Shown in pieces: positions 1 to 8,017 of a DNA stretch of 53,016 nt; position 1 is the first letter of the stretch, and each line of letters starts with the position of its first letter. The notes under the pieces are model-generated. The model was not told the origin of the DNA. It did no database searches and saw only the letters and a list, made by a program, of their open reading frames with translations. This DNA is from Anaerolineae bacterium. GTDB lineage: Bacteria > Chloroflexota > Anaerolineae > Promineifilales > Promineifilaceae. Both the position numbers and the translations under genes were made by a program. The stretch is taken from NCBI GenBank assembly GCA_023384355.1, contig JAHDWL010000005.1:92643-145658 (forward strand), given 5' to 3'.

Positions 1-90
1 CTGCGTCGGGCGCTTGGTCTGCCTGCCCTTCCCCGCCGGCTCGGCCGCGGGTGAGAATGCGGCAAGTCACGCCTGTTTATTGCCCTGTTC

Positions 91-1329
91 TCAATCGCCG
101 GAAGCGGGCGCGTGTGACCAACGGCGCGGTGGACGCGACTGGCGGGCCATGTAGAACAGCCACAGGCCAATCGCCGACATCAGACCCACCACGGCAAACA
201 CGACCCACGGTAACGCGGGCATCTGGCGCTGGGCAGCCATGTCCACCAGCGTTCCACCCATGATGTGCCCCAACCCGCCGCCGACAGCTATCGCCAGCGA
301 GCCGACACCGAAATAGGCCCCGCGCGCCCGATCGTCAGCCATCTCCGCCGTCACCGTCTGGGCGCTGGGCGTGGCTAAAACAGAGCCGAGAGAAAAGAAG
401 AAGAGAGCCAGGTAGAAAGCGACCACGCTCTGGGTCAGCGCAAAAATACCCATTCCGGCAGCCATGACCGCCATCCCGGCAACGATGGTCGGCGTCGGCC
501 GCAAAAAGCGCTCGGCCAACCGCAATGCCGGCACCTGGAGGACGACGGCCAGCACGGCACTGATGGTGAACATAATGCCCACGCTGCTGTCACGGCCGGT
601 CAAATGCTTGATCTCCAGCGGCATGGCAATGGATAGCTGCACCCACATGAACCAGTAACCCATCATCAGAACGGTAAAGATTACGAATGCCACATCGCGG
701 GAAGCCAGCTTAAGACCGGCGCGGGCCGATTGGGTCGTGCTGCAGACGCTGACCGGCGGCAAAAATGCCAGCGTGATGAAAAATGCCACCAGGAAGAAAG
801 CGGCTGACCCCAACCCGACCAGCATAAAGTCAAAATGGATGAGGAACGCGCCGATCAGCGGACCGACAGTGCGGGCGACGTTTTGCAGGATACCCAAACG
901 GCCGTACATCTCGTTGAGCCTGTCCTCAGGGGCAAGGGTGGCCAGCGTCGCCCGTTGCGGCGCGTCAAAGAGCGCGCCGCCGATAGCAGCCAGGAATCCC
1001 GAAAGCATCAGCATCCACGGCACGGTCGCGAAGCCCATCACGACAAAGCTGATGGTGCGGATCATGATGCCGGTCAGGATCAGCCGGCGAGGTCCAAAAC
1101 GGTCGGCCAGCGCCCCGCCGAAAACAGTGAGGCCTTGCTGGACGAATTGGCGGACGGCCAGCACAAGGCCGATGAAGGCGGCCGCCCAACCAAGGCGGTC
1201 GACGTAGTGAACAGAAACGAGCGGGATGATCAGAAAGAACCCCGCGTTCATCAGGAATGTGACAGCAAAGATCGTGTTGAGTCCCCGCTTGCGGGCGGCG
1301 GGTTCCAGTTGGTCGAGCGACAGTTGCAT
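91..1329 (-). CDS. mdtH: MdtH-like major facilitator superfamily multidrug exporter
   Basis: A 412-residue inner-membrane MFS transporter with about twelve hydrophobic segments, expected to export drugs by proton antiport. The loop between helices 2 and 3 carries motif A (GGALADRFGPRR, residues 71-82). The stretch before it, with VRQFVQQG, closely resembles Escherichia coli MdtH as I remember it, where the protein contributes to quinolone tolerance. Length fits the family. The start ATG has no clear ribosome binding site; TAGACT lies 8 bases upstream, so the mRNA may be leaderless. It follows the kinase gene on the same strand after 85 bases. Substrate cannot be told from sequence; assignment to the MdtH branch is likely, to MFS certain. 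Confidence 0.85.
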   Translation of the reverse strand: MQLSLDQLEPAARKRGLNTIFAVTFLMNAGFFLIIPLVSVHYVDRLGWAAAFIGLVLAVRQFVQQGLTVFGGALADRFGPRRLILTGIMIRTISFVVMGFATVPWMLMLSGFLAAIGGALFDAPQRATLATLAPEDRLNEMYGRLGILQNVARTVGPLIGAFLIHFDFMLVGLGSAAFFLVAFFITLAFLPPVSVCSTTQSARAGLKLASRDVAFVIFTVLMMGYWFMWVQLSIAMPLEIKHLTGRDSSVGIMFTISAVLAVVLQVPALRLAERFLRPTPTIVAGMAVMAAGMGIFALTQSVVAFYLALFFFSLGSVLATPSAQTVTAEMADDRARGAYFGVGSLAIAVGGGLGHIMGGTLVDMAAQRQMPALPWVVFAVVGLMSAIGLWLFYMARQSRPPRRWSHAPASGD

Positions 1330-1414
1330 AACCGCTTAGTCTAACACAGTTAACAACCCTCACCCACCGCGAGATCCGGGGGCGAGAGAACCTGACAGGT
1401 GATAATGCTCTGCC

Positions 1415-4400
1415 CTACGGCTGACAGAATTGATTGATGATATCCTGCCAGGTATTGGCCTGGATAGACGACGCGGTGGACGGGAAACTGGACGTATCGC
1501 CGGTGTAGAACACCTCCGCCATCAGACCAAAAGGATTGGTCAACGCGCCCATTTCCGCCGCGGCATCGATCGACATCTCGACTGCCCACTGACCGTTGCC
1601 AAGTTCGCCCACAGCCGCAGTCCAGTTTGAGGATGAGTAGGTTGAATTCCATCCCTGACCGTCGAGATTGCTGCCGATGCCGGGCCAGATCAGCCGGTCG
1701 CCGTTGCGATTGACCTGGAAGAAGCGATCGGCCGTGTCCGGATCGTTGCCGTTATTCGTCGTATCGATGTAGAGTCGGGCCGCGTCGGAATCTTCGTTAG
1801 CAGCATCATTGATGAGAAAGGCAAAGTATAGCCGCGTCGCATCGCGCATACCGTAAACGCGGACAGCCCGCTCTGCGCCAGCCACGGCCGGCTGGAATGT
1901 CAAGAGAGGCGTGGCCGGCCATTCAGTACCGATTCCCAGCGCCCCATCAAGGGTCGGCGGAGCCGGCGCGCACACCAGCGACGGCGTGGACGACGGCGCG
2001 GGCATAGTCGCGGTGGCTGTGGCCGGTACCGTCGACGTAGCTGTTGGCGGGGCCAGGGTGTTCGTCGAGGTGGGAATGACGGCTGTCGTCGCCGTGCTGG
2101 TTGGGATGAGCGTCCACGTGGCCGAGGCGGGCGGCGGTAATGTACTGGGTGGGGCCGGTGTCGTGGTGGGCGGGTTCGGCACCAGCGGGTCGGTCCCCTG
2201 TGCCACCTCCAGACCATCAGACAGACCATCAGCGTCGGTGTCCGCGAGACGTGGATTGGTTTTATGGATACTAATCTCGTCGTAATCACTCAATATATCC
2301 GCATCACTATCGCGATTACGCGGATCTGTTGAATAGATCAACACCTCATCACCGTCAGACAGACCATCACCATCCGTATCAGGATTATTCGGGTCGGTTC
2401 CCAGAACAGCCTCCTGGGTATCGACTAACCTGTCACCGTCTGTGTCACCCTGAATCGCCGCGGTTCCCGCGACCTGGGTGGCAGCGCTGTTCTGGGTGGC
2501 GACAACGATGGTCTGGGCCAGGGCTACCGATGACTGGGTAGCGATAATTTGCTCGGCAGACAGGGTGGGCGTGGGAGTCGGTGCCTCGCCAATGCCGAGA
2601 ACTCGCCCCCAATTGGAAGCCAGCGCCAACCCGCCAAGCACACAGGCAAAAGTCAACAGAAAAAACAACCCATAAAGCAACGGTGGCGGGATGAGGGCTT
2701 TGGCAACCGCATCGCCGGGCAGTGTCTTTTTCCCGCCGTGTGATGACACCTCAATTTCAAAAGGGTATACATCACCATCACCAAACCAGTTCGTCTGTCG
2801 CAATTCCAGCGCCAGTTCAATGTTGGCCGACTGGGCAGGCTGCAACTGGATATTATCCCGCTCGCCACGAAAACGGATGATTTGCTGAAGATCGCGGCCA
2901 ACAACCTTAAAAACGCCTACAGCATTGCCCGTGTTATGAATTGACACCATGACCCGGCCCGGCAACCGAACCTCGGATGGTTCCATCCCGGCTTCAAAGG
3001 CGACAAAACCGCTCACCGTCAAGGCAGCGCTCAACCCAATTTTGGTGTCGGGATAGCGCTGGGAAACCAGCTCGATGCGGACACGCTGCCGGCCTGAGGG
3101 AACGCCGCGCCCACGTGGCGGCTTCACGACAAAGGGGACGGAGACTGTCTGCCGCGGGGGAACGGTTATGAACGTATCGGGCATTTCGATCCAGGTCGGG
3201 TCAAGGCCCTGAACCCGAAGCGTTACGCGATCCTCCTGATCACCCCGGTTCTCAACGTCGACTTTTACCTCCATCCGTTGCCCGGGATCAACGGTAATGA
3301 CGTTACGGGCCATAAAAACAGCCAACGGCGCGTTGACCTGCGTCGGCGGCATCGTGGGTTGTTCGGCGACCTGGGACGGCGTGGGCGGGGTCAGGGATGA
3401 CGGCCCGCCGGCCGCCATGGCCGCACCAGCGGCAACCAAACCGGGAGTGATTGGGGCGGAGATCGGCTCAACCTTGTCCCCTCCCGCGATCAGCGGTTCA
3501 TCCGGACCTTGCAGGATCATGTCGTATGGCCCGATGCGCAACACAGAGCCAATCGGCAGGTGGGTAGGCTCCTCGGGACGCAGGCGATACTCATTGAGCC
3601 AGGTTCCATTCACCCCACCCAAATCCACCGCTTCCCACCCCAGCGAGGTCGCCTGGAGTCGCGTGTGATGCCGCGAGACGCCGTCGGCCGGCAAGACGAT
3701 ATCGTTGTCGAGATTACGCCCCAGCGTGATGACCGAGCGCGTCAGGGGCACAATGCTGTCCGGATGGCCCGGAGTCTGAATTTGCAGCTCAAACCCGACT
3801 GGTGGCTCGGCCACCTGATCCAGAATATCAAGTTCCTGATGCAGCATCACCCGCGTTGGCAGACCCTCCAGCGCCACAAAAGCGCTGCGAAGCGCGTCAG
3901 CCATCATCGCGCCGGTCGCAAAGCGATCCCCAGGAGCCTTCGCCAAAGCGCGATCCAGGAGGGAATCGATGATCGGCGGGACTTCAGGCCGCAACGAACT
4001 GACCGGCGGCGGGCGATGACCGTTGCGATGGGCAGCGATGGCCTCAGTCAAGGTCTGGAATGTGAACGGCAGCTTGTTGGCGATTAGCTCGTAAATAACG
4101 ACGCCGAGCGAATAAAGGTCGGAACGGCCGTCCAGCTCGCGCCCCTCGCACTGTTCCGGAGACATATAGGTCGGCGTGCCTACAGTCGCCCCGCTCTGTG
4201 TCAGGCTTGTCCCTTCCTGCAATTTCACCAGGCCGAAATCGGTGAGGAGAGCGCGGAAAGGCTGCGCGCCGGCTTCATCCGGTCGGCTGAGCCGCTTCAG
4301 GATGATGTTCCCCGGCTTCACGTCGCGATGCACGATCTTGCGTTCGTGGGCGTAATCAAGCGCCTCGGCGATCTGGATACCAATTTGCAGGCATTGCACC

Positions 4401-4741
4401 ATGGGCAGATATTTCTGGAGACGCTGCAAACGGCGCAGGTGATCGCGCAGGCTGCCGCCGTCGACATACTCCATGGCGATGAACAGGCCCAGCTCCGACT
4501 CGCCGAAGTCATACACGCGCACAATCGAGGGGTGATCCAGTTGGGCGGAGATTCGCGCCTCCTGCACCAGACGCGCGCGGAATTCTTCCTGGCGGGCAAA
4601 ATGGCTGTGCATGAGTTTAATCGCCACCTGCCGCTCCAGGTTGAGGTCAGCGGCGCGATAGACCGTGCCCATGCCGCCGTCGCCGAGAAGCGCGTCGAGG
4701 CGGTAGCGTTTATTCAGGGTTTGACCGATAAGGCTGGTCAT
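1415..4741 (-). CDS. Transmembrane Ser/Thr protein kinase with FHA, TSP type-3 repeats and CBM9-like ectodomain
   Basis: A 1108-residue Hanks-type kinase. Residues 1-280 form the kinase domain: glycine loop GDGGMGTVY, ATP-binding lysine K42 (VAIK), HRDVKPGN near 138, DFG near 170 and the SPEQ motif, so it should be active. An FHA phosphothreonine-binding domain follows (about 320-415, GRNLDND and SRHH), then a proline-rich linker and a beta-sandwich region. One membrane helix (about 687-711) separates this cytoplasmic half from the outside. The ectodomain holds four Asp-rich thrombospondin type-3 repeats (about 760-840, DTDGDGLSDG type) likely to bind Ca2+, a Thr/Pro-rich spacer and a C-terminal CBM9-like domain (about 927-1104). 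AGGAGGG lies 5 bases before the ATG. Bacterial relatives usually carry PASTA repeats outside; here a calcium/carbohydrate-type sensor replaces them. Confidence 0.93.
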   Translation of the reverse strand: MTSLIGQTLNKRYRLDALLGDGGMGTVYRAADLNLERQVAIKLMHSHFARQEEFRARLVQEARISAQLDHPSIVRVYDFGESELGLFIAMEYVDGGSLRDHLRRLQRLQKYLPMVQCLQIGIQIAEALDYAHERKIVHRDVKPGNIILKRLSRPDEAGAQPFRALLTDFGLVKLQEGTSLTQSGATVGTPTYMSPEQCEGRELDGRSDLYSLGVVIYELIANKLPFTFQTLTEAIAAHRNGHRPPPVSSLRPEVPPIIDSLLDRALAKAPGDRFATGAMMADALRSAFVALEGLPTRVMLHQELDILDQVAEPPVGFELQIQTPGHPDSIVPLTRSVITLGRNLDNDIVLPADGVSRHHTRLQATSLGWEAVDLGGVNGTWLNEYRLRPEEPTHLPIGSVLRIGPYDMILQGPDEPLIAGGDKVEPISAPITPGLVAAGAAMAAGGPSSLTPPTPSQVAEQPTMPPTQVNAPLAVFMARNVITVDPGQRMEVKVDVENRGDQEDRVTLRVQGLDPTWIEMPDTFITVPPRQTVSVPFVVKPPRGRGVPSGRQRVRIELVSQRYPDTKIGLSAALTVSGFVAFEAGMEPSEVRLPGRVMVSIHNTGNAVGVFKVVGRDLQQIIRFRGERDNIQLQPAQSANIELALELRQTNWFGDGDVYPFEIEVSSHGGKKTLPGDAVAKALIPPPLLYGLFFLLTFACVLGGLALASNWGRVLGIGEAPTPTPTLSAEQIIATQSSVALAQTIVVATQNSAATQVAGTAAIQGDTDGDRLVDTQEAVLGTDPNNPDTDGDGLSDGDEVLIYSTDPRNRDSDADILSDYDEISIHKTNPRLADTDADGLSDGLEVAQGTDPLVPNPPTTTPAPPSTLPPPASATWTLIPTSTATTAVIPTSTNTLAPPTATSTVPATATATMPAPSSTPSLVCAPAPPTLDGALGIGTEWPATPLLTFQPAVAGAERAVRVYGMRDATRLYFAFLINDAANEDSDAARLYIDTTNNGNDPDTADRFFQVNRNGDRLIWPGIGSNLDGQGWNSTYSSSNWTAAVGELGNGQWAVEMSIDAAAEMGALTNPFGLMAEVFYTGDTSSFPSTASSIQANTWQDIINQFCQP

Positions 4742-4776
4742 TGATCCCTCCTGCCTCTTTTACTCTCCAGCCAGTC

Positions 4777-5823
4777 TCACGCCCCGTTGAGAGCATCAGC
4801 CAGCGAACCCAGGAACGAACTGATATCGTCGTCCCCGATCCAGTAATGCGTAACGGCCCGAAAACCTCGCGGCCCGTTGGTGCCGACCAGTACGCCGGCC
4901 GATTGCTTCATCCGCTCGACGATCTCCACCGGCGAGAGAGCGACATCATCCGTCAGGTCGAAGAACACAATATTGGTGCGCACCCGGTCAAGATCGACCC
5001 GTATCCCGGGCATCTGCGCCATTCCCTCGGCCAGCCTCCTGGCTCGGGCATGATCATCGGTCAGACGCTCGACCATTCCGTTAAGAGCGACGATACCGGC
5101 CGCGGCCAGCACCCCGGCCTGCCGCATGCCGCCGCCCAAAGATTTGCGCGCACGCCGTGCCCGATGAACAAAATCGCGGGAACCGCAGAGCACCGAGCCG
5201 ACCGGCGCACACAGCCCCTTGCTGAGGCAAAAGGTGACCGAATCGACGTGCCGGGTGATATCCGTCGCAGGGATGTTCTGGGCAACGGCGGCATTAAACA
5301 GCCGTGCGCCGTCCATATGGATCGATAAACCGTGTCGCCGGGCGACTGCTTCTATGTCCTCAAAATAGGCCGGCGGCAAGGGGTAACCGTTTTTCGCGCC
5401 GTAACTGTTTTCCACCAGCACCAGGCGACTGCGCGGCAAATGAGGGTCATCGTCGCGGACCGCACTTTCAACGGCCGCCGGCGACATCCGGCCGAATTCG
5501 TCGGTCGGCAGTGGATGGGGCACGACGCCGCCCAACGCGGCCATGCTGCCCGCCTCCCACGAAGCCACATGTGAATCTGAGCCGAGAATTGCCTCGTCAC
5601 CGCGCCCGGCATGAGTCAGGATGGCGCACAGGTTGCCCATCGTGCCGCTGGCGACGAATAATCCGGCATCCTTGCCGGTCATCGCCGCGGCCAATGCTTC
5701 CAGCTCGTTGACCGTTGGGTCCTCGCCATAAACATCGTCACCGACCGGCGCGGCTGCCATTGCTTCGCGCATGGCAGGCGTCGGCCAACTGACAGTATCG
5801 GATCTGAAGTCGATCTTGTCCAT
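4777..5823 (-). CDS. ltaE: Low-specificity L-threonine aldolase
   Basis: A 348-residue PLP enzyme of fold type I that splits L-threonine or allo-threonine into glycine and acetaldehyde in the cytoplasm. The N-terminal FRSDT segment, the PTVNELE region, HMDGAR (Asp171) and the PLP lysine in CLSKG (Lys202) are all in place, and length matches the family. The ATG has no Shine-Dalgarno sequence; a TTGCAA/TAAACT promoter ends 7 bases before it, so the transcript is probably leaderless. The kinase gene starts 35 bases downstream with its own ribosome binding site, so the two may share an mRNA. A related beta-eliminating lyase is the only realistic alternative. Confidence 0.93.
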   Translation of the reverse strand: MDKIDFRSDTVSWPTPAMREAMAAAPVGDDVYGEDPTVNELEALAAAMTGKDAGLFVASGTMGNLCAILTHAGRGDEAILGSDSHVASWEAGSMAALGGVVPHPLPTDEFGRMSPAAVESAVRDDDPHLPRSRLVLVENSYGAKNGYPLPPAYFEDIEAVARRHGLSIHMDGARLFNAAVAQNIPATDITRHVDSVTFCLSKGLCAPVGSVLCGSRDFVHRARRARKSLGGGMRQAGVLAAAGIVALNGMVERLTDDHARARRLAEGMAQMPGIRVDLDRVRTNIVFFDLTDDVALSPVEIVERMKQSAGVLVGTNGPRGFRAVTHYWIGDDDISSFLGSLADALNGA

Positions 5824-5858
5824 TGTCGCAAGTTTACGTCAAGTTGACCCAATTGCAA
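5824..5858 (-). promoter_or_regulatory. Leaderless-type promoter of the threonine aldolase gene
   Basis: Read on the minus strand: TTGCAA (5853-5858), 16 bases, TAAACT (5831-5836), then 7 bases to the ATG at 5823. This places the transcription start at or within a base or two of the start codon. Seen directly; promoter function is inferred. Confidence 0.55.
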
Positions 5859-5872
5859 GGACGGCCGCGCGT

Positions 5873-6874
5873 TCACACGAGGTCGGCCAGAGGGACGCCG
5901 GGCGAAACAAACAGGGATGCCGGAGCTGTATGGGGCACCAGCAGGCGCAAGGCCTTCGGTTTGATCTCGCACACCAGCGGCGTGTAGCCGGCCCATTCAC
6001 CGTCGGTATGGCAGGGCATCATGGGCTTGGTCTCGATCACGACCCGTTTCCCGGTCAGGTTAATCACACCGGAATCCCAGCCCTGTATGTTCAACTGAAC
6101 CTCGGTCAGATAACGAGCCATGAGGCCGACCCGCGGTGGACCAAGCCGGGTCGCCAGCTCATCGGCGCGGAACAGCCAGATTTCAAATTGACCATCGTCC
6201 ATGATCGCCTCGGAGCCGAGACCGATGAGACCACCCGCGTACAGTCGCGCGGAACTGATGAGGATCAACAGCAGATCCTCCTCCAGCGTCTGATCGTCTA
6301 CCTGCAGGACGGCGCGCATGGCCGGCAAGCGGTGGAGCACGCTGAGCATCTGGATGCTGTAACCGATAGGCCCCAGCCGCTTGGACCACGTCGGCCGTGG
6401 TTCGATCTGCTGGACAAGGAAGCCATCTGCGCCAATACCTGTCCACAGAAGCGCATGGCCCGACGTCGAATCGCTCTGAATGTGATTCAGGTCTATGTCG
6501 TGGACCCGACCGGCCATGAGCGACTCCGACGCTTCCAGCGGGGCATCGGGGTCAAGAAGTTGTGGCCGGGGAAGTTTCAGCTCCCGCCCCAGTGCGTTGG
6601 CTGTTCCGACGGGCAAGGGAGCCATAATCGTCTCGCTGCCGGCCAAACCGCCGGCGACATGCCCCATCGTGCCGTCTCCACCCGCCGCCAGAACGATGTG
6701 CTCGCCGTCTTCGGCCGCCTGCCGGGCCAGTTCGATGGCGTGCCCCGGCGCTTCAGTCGGTCGCATTTTGACCCGCCAGCCTCGCTTGCGCCAAAAATCA
6801 GCCACCGGCTGAACCTTGTCCGCCATATTCAGCTGACCGGCTCGAGGGTTGAAGATGAGGGTTGCTTTCTTCAT
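5873..6874 (-). CDS. Diacylglycerol kinase family lipid kinase (YegS/BmrU type)
   Basis: A 333-residue soluble or membrane-associated lipid kinase of the DAGK catalytic family, likely phosphorylating diacylglycerol or a related lipid with ATP. It begins with the family's N-terminal NPRAG motif (residues 9-13), then AAGGDGT (63-69) and GTANALGREL, the nucleotide-binding core, and ends with the beta-sandwich domain. I start at 6874 because the upstream extension of the frame (to 6940) lies before the conserved NPRAG strand and adds a Cys-rich stretch unlike the family. The ribosome binding site is weak (GGATGCGAG). The gene is transcribed away from the NTF2-like gene and shares an upstream region with it that contains a perfect dyad. 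Confidence 0.9.
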   Translation of the reverse strand: MKKATLIFNPRAGQLNMADKVQPVADFWRKRGWRVKMRPTEAPGHAIELARQAAEDGEHIVLAAGGDGTMGHVAGGLAGSETIMAPLPVGTANALGRELKLPRPQLLDPDAPLEASESLMAGRVHDIDLNHIQSDSTSGHALLWTGIGADGFLVQQIEPRPTWSKRLGPIGYSIQMLSVLHRLPAMRAVLQVDDQTLEEDLLLILISSARLYAGGLIGLGSEAIMDDGQFEIWLFRADELATRLGPPRVGLMARYLTEVQLNIQGWDSGVINLTGKRVVIETKPMMPCHTDGEWAGYTPLVCEIKPKALRLLVPHTAPASLFVSPGVPLADLV

Positions 6875-6992
6875 ATCATGGCTCGCATCCCGGCAAATGC
6901 CACAGGCTGTCATCGGGATTGTCAGCCATATCCTTGTCAATTGTCAAATGCCGCTACTGCAAGTTCCACAATTCAGATTCAATCGGGCCATC

Positions 6993-7009
6993 TGATGATA
7001 CAATCATCA
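6993..7009. promoter_or_regulatory. Perfect 7-bp dyad over the -10 box of the NTF2-like gene
   Basis: TGATGAT, 3 bases, ATCATCA: a perfect inverted repeat that covers TACAAT (6999-7004), the likely -10 box of the plus-strand gene starting at 7044. No good -35 box is visible. Such a dyad over a promoter is typical of a repressor operator. TTGTCAA occurs twice in tandem at 6934-6947, also in this divergent intergenic region. Binding is inferred. Confidence 0.4.
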
Positions 7010-7043
7010 CATCAACACATCAGTGTCATCAAGAGGATTCATC

Positions 7044-7466
7044 ATGAATAGCGAGCAGGAAATATGGGATTTTCTTCACCGCCACTTGCACAGCGTCTTC
7101 ACCCGCGACGTTGATACCTACATGGCGACGACCGATCGCGGGCTGTCACTCTACGAGTGGTTCGTGGCTCCCCACCGGCAGGATGGCCTGGATTTTCACT
7201 TCTTCATGATCGAGCACGCATGGGCCGGCGCGGGCGATGATTTCCGATTTGACCTGCTGGAGCCACGCCTGCAACTTTACGGCGACACGGCCATCGTCAG
7301 CTATACTTTTATGCTCTCAGTGGCAACGGCCGATGGTATCCGCCATTCGCTTCATAATGAGAGCCGCGTCCTCATCAGGCGCGACGGCGAGTGGCAGGTG
7401 GTTCACGTTCACAAGTCACCGGCGTGGCGTGCCCCGCGCGAACAGCCCGGCCCCTCCGGTCACTGA
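7044..7466 (+). CDS. SnoaL/NTF2-like small protein
   Basis: A 140-residue protein that looks like a cone-shaped NTF2-like fold of the SnoaL/CaMKII-association type: an N-terminal helix with FTRDVDTYMATTD, then alternating strands ending in RRDGEWQVVHVHKS, a very typical last strand for this group. Members act as small-molecule isomerases, hydrolases or simple dimer scaffolds, so the reaction cannot be named. The start at 7044 is fixed by AAGAGGA 6 bases upstream; an in-frame ATG at 7023 lies before that site. It stands alone, divergent from the lipid kinase. Confidence 0.8.
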   Translation: MNSEQEIWDFLHRHLHSVFTRDVDTYMATTDRGLSLYEWFVAPHRQDGLDFHFFMIEHAWAGAGDDFRFDLLEPRLQLYGDTAIVSYTFMLSVATADGIRHSLHNESRVLIRRDGEWQVVHVHKSPAWRAPREQPGPSGH

Positions 7467-7557
7467 AGAATTACATCCTCGTCAGCATTGCGCATTACAA
7501 GTTGAATCGAACACAAACCGGGCAAAACCTCTTCAGTAGAGAGTCATTACCGCCAAC

Positions 7558-7616
7558 AAAAAAGGCCGGCAGTCGGGAGATGAGCTGGCAATTTCGCCCT
7601 TCCCGACCAACCGGCC
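7558..7616 (-). terminator. Rho-independent terminator of the PspC-domain gene
   Basis: Minus strand: a 15-bp-range GC-rich stem (arms 7601-7616 and 7564-7578, GGCCGG and TCGGGA parts pair) with a 22-base loop, followed at once by six T (7558-7563). It lies 22 bases past the stop codon of the PspC gene. Confidence 0.85.
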
Positions 7617-7637
7617 CTGACTTTGGATCGTTGTATA

Positions 7638-7832
7638 TTACTTACGGGGAATAATGATCCACAGCAACAGATAGGGCAGCAATCCCGGCACGCCGCCCGG
7701 CAGCAACAGGATCAGGAACAGCAACCTGAACCAGAACGCGCCGATACCTGTGAACGCCGCCAGACCGCCGCAAACGCCACCAATCATACCGTTCTGGCGG
7801 CGCAACAACCTTGCATCACTCATCTCTTTCAT
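7638..7832 (-). CDS. PspC-domain small membrane protein
   Basis: A 64-residue stand-alone PspC domain: the signature RQNGMIGGVCGGLA is followed by two hydrophobic segments and a short RK tail. Bacterial PspC proteins sit in the inner membrane and report envelope stress; single-domain versions are common in Chloroflexota and Actinobacteria and have no firm role. AGGAG 9 bases before the ATG at 7832 supports this start over a GTG one codon earlier. It has its own terminator downstream. The 185 bases upstream, to the tgt stop, hold no gene and no convincing promoter. Confidence 0.92.
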   Translation of the reverse strand: MKEMSDARLLRRQNGMIGGVCGGLAAFTGIGAFWFRLLFLILLLPGGVPGLLPYLLLWIIIPRK

Positions 7833-8017
7833 CACCAGTTACTCCTGATCGTATTGGTCGCGAACTCACGCCGGCCACGATCCTTTGTTATCTTGCTCAG
7901 ACTTCTCAAGAGACTTTACGAAGATCGCTTACAGGAGTTGCGTGATAAACTGACAGGGGCCGATGGCCGGGAAAAACTTCTTGCCCACCCAACCCCGCGC
8001 CATCTTTGTTCCAGAGC

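Noticed and set aside
2220-2460. Repeated DNA in the kinase gene that looks like a minisatellite
   Set aside because: The repetition follows the Asp-rich type-3 protein repeats with diverged codons, so it is a protein repeat.
5771-7051. Open frame of 426 codons on the plus strand
   Set aside because: It is the reverse shadow of the lipid kinase, with no motif of its own; the kinase motifs on the minus strand are unmistakable.
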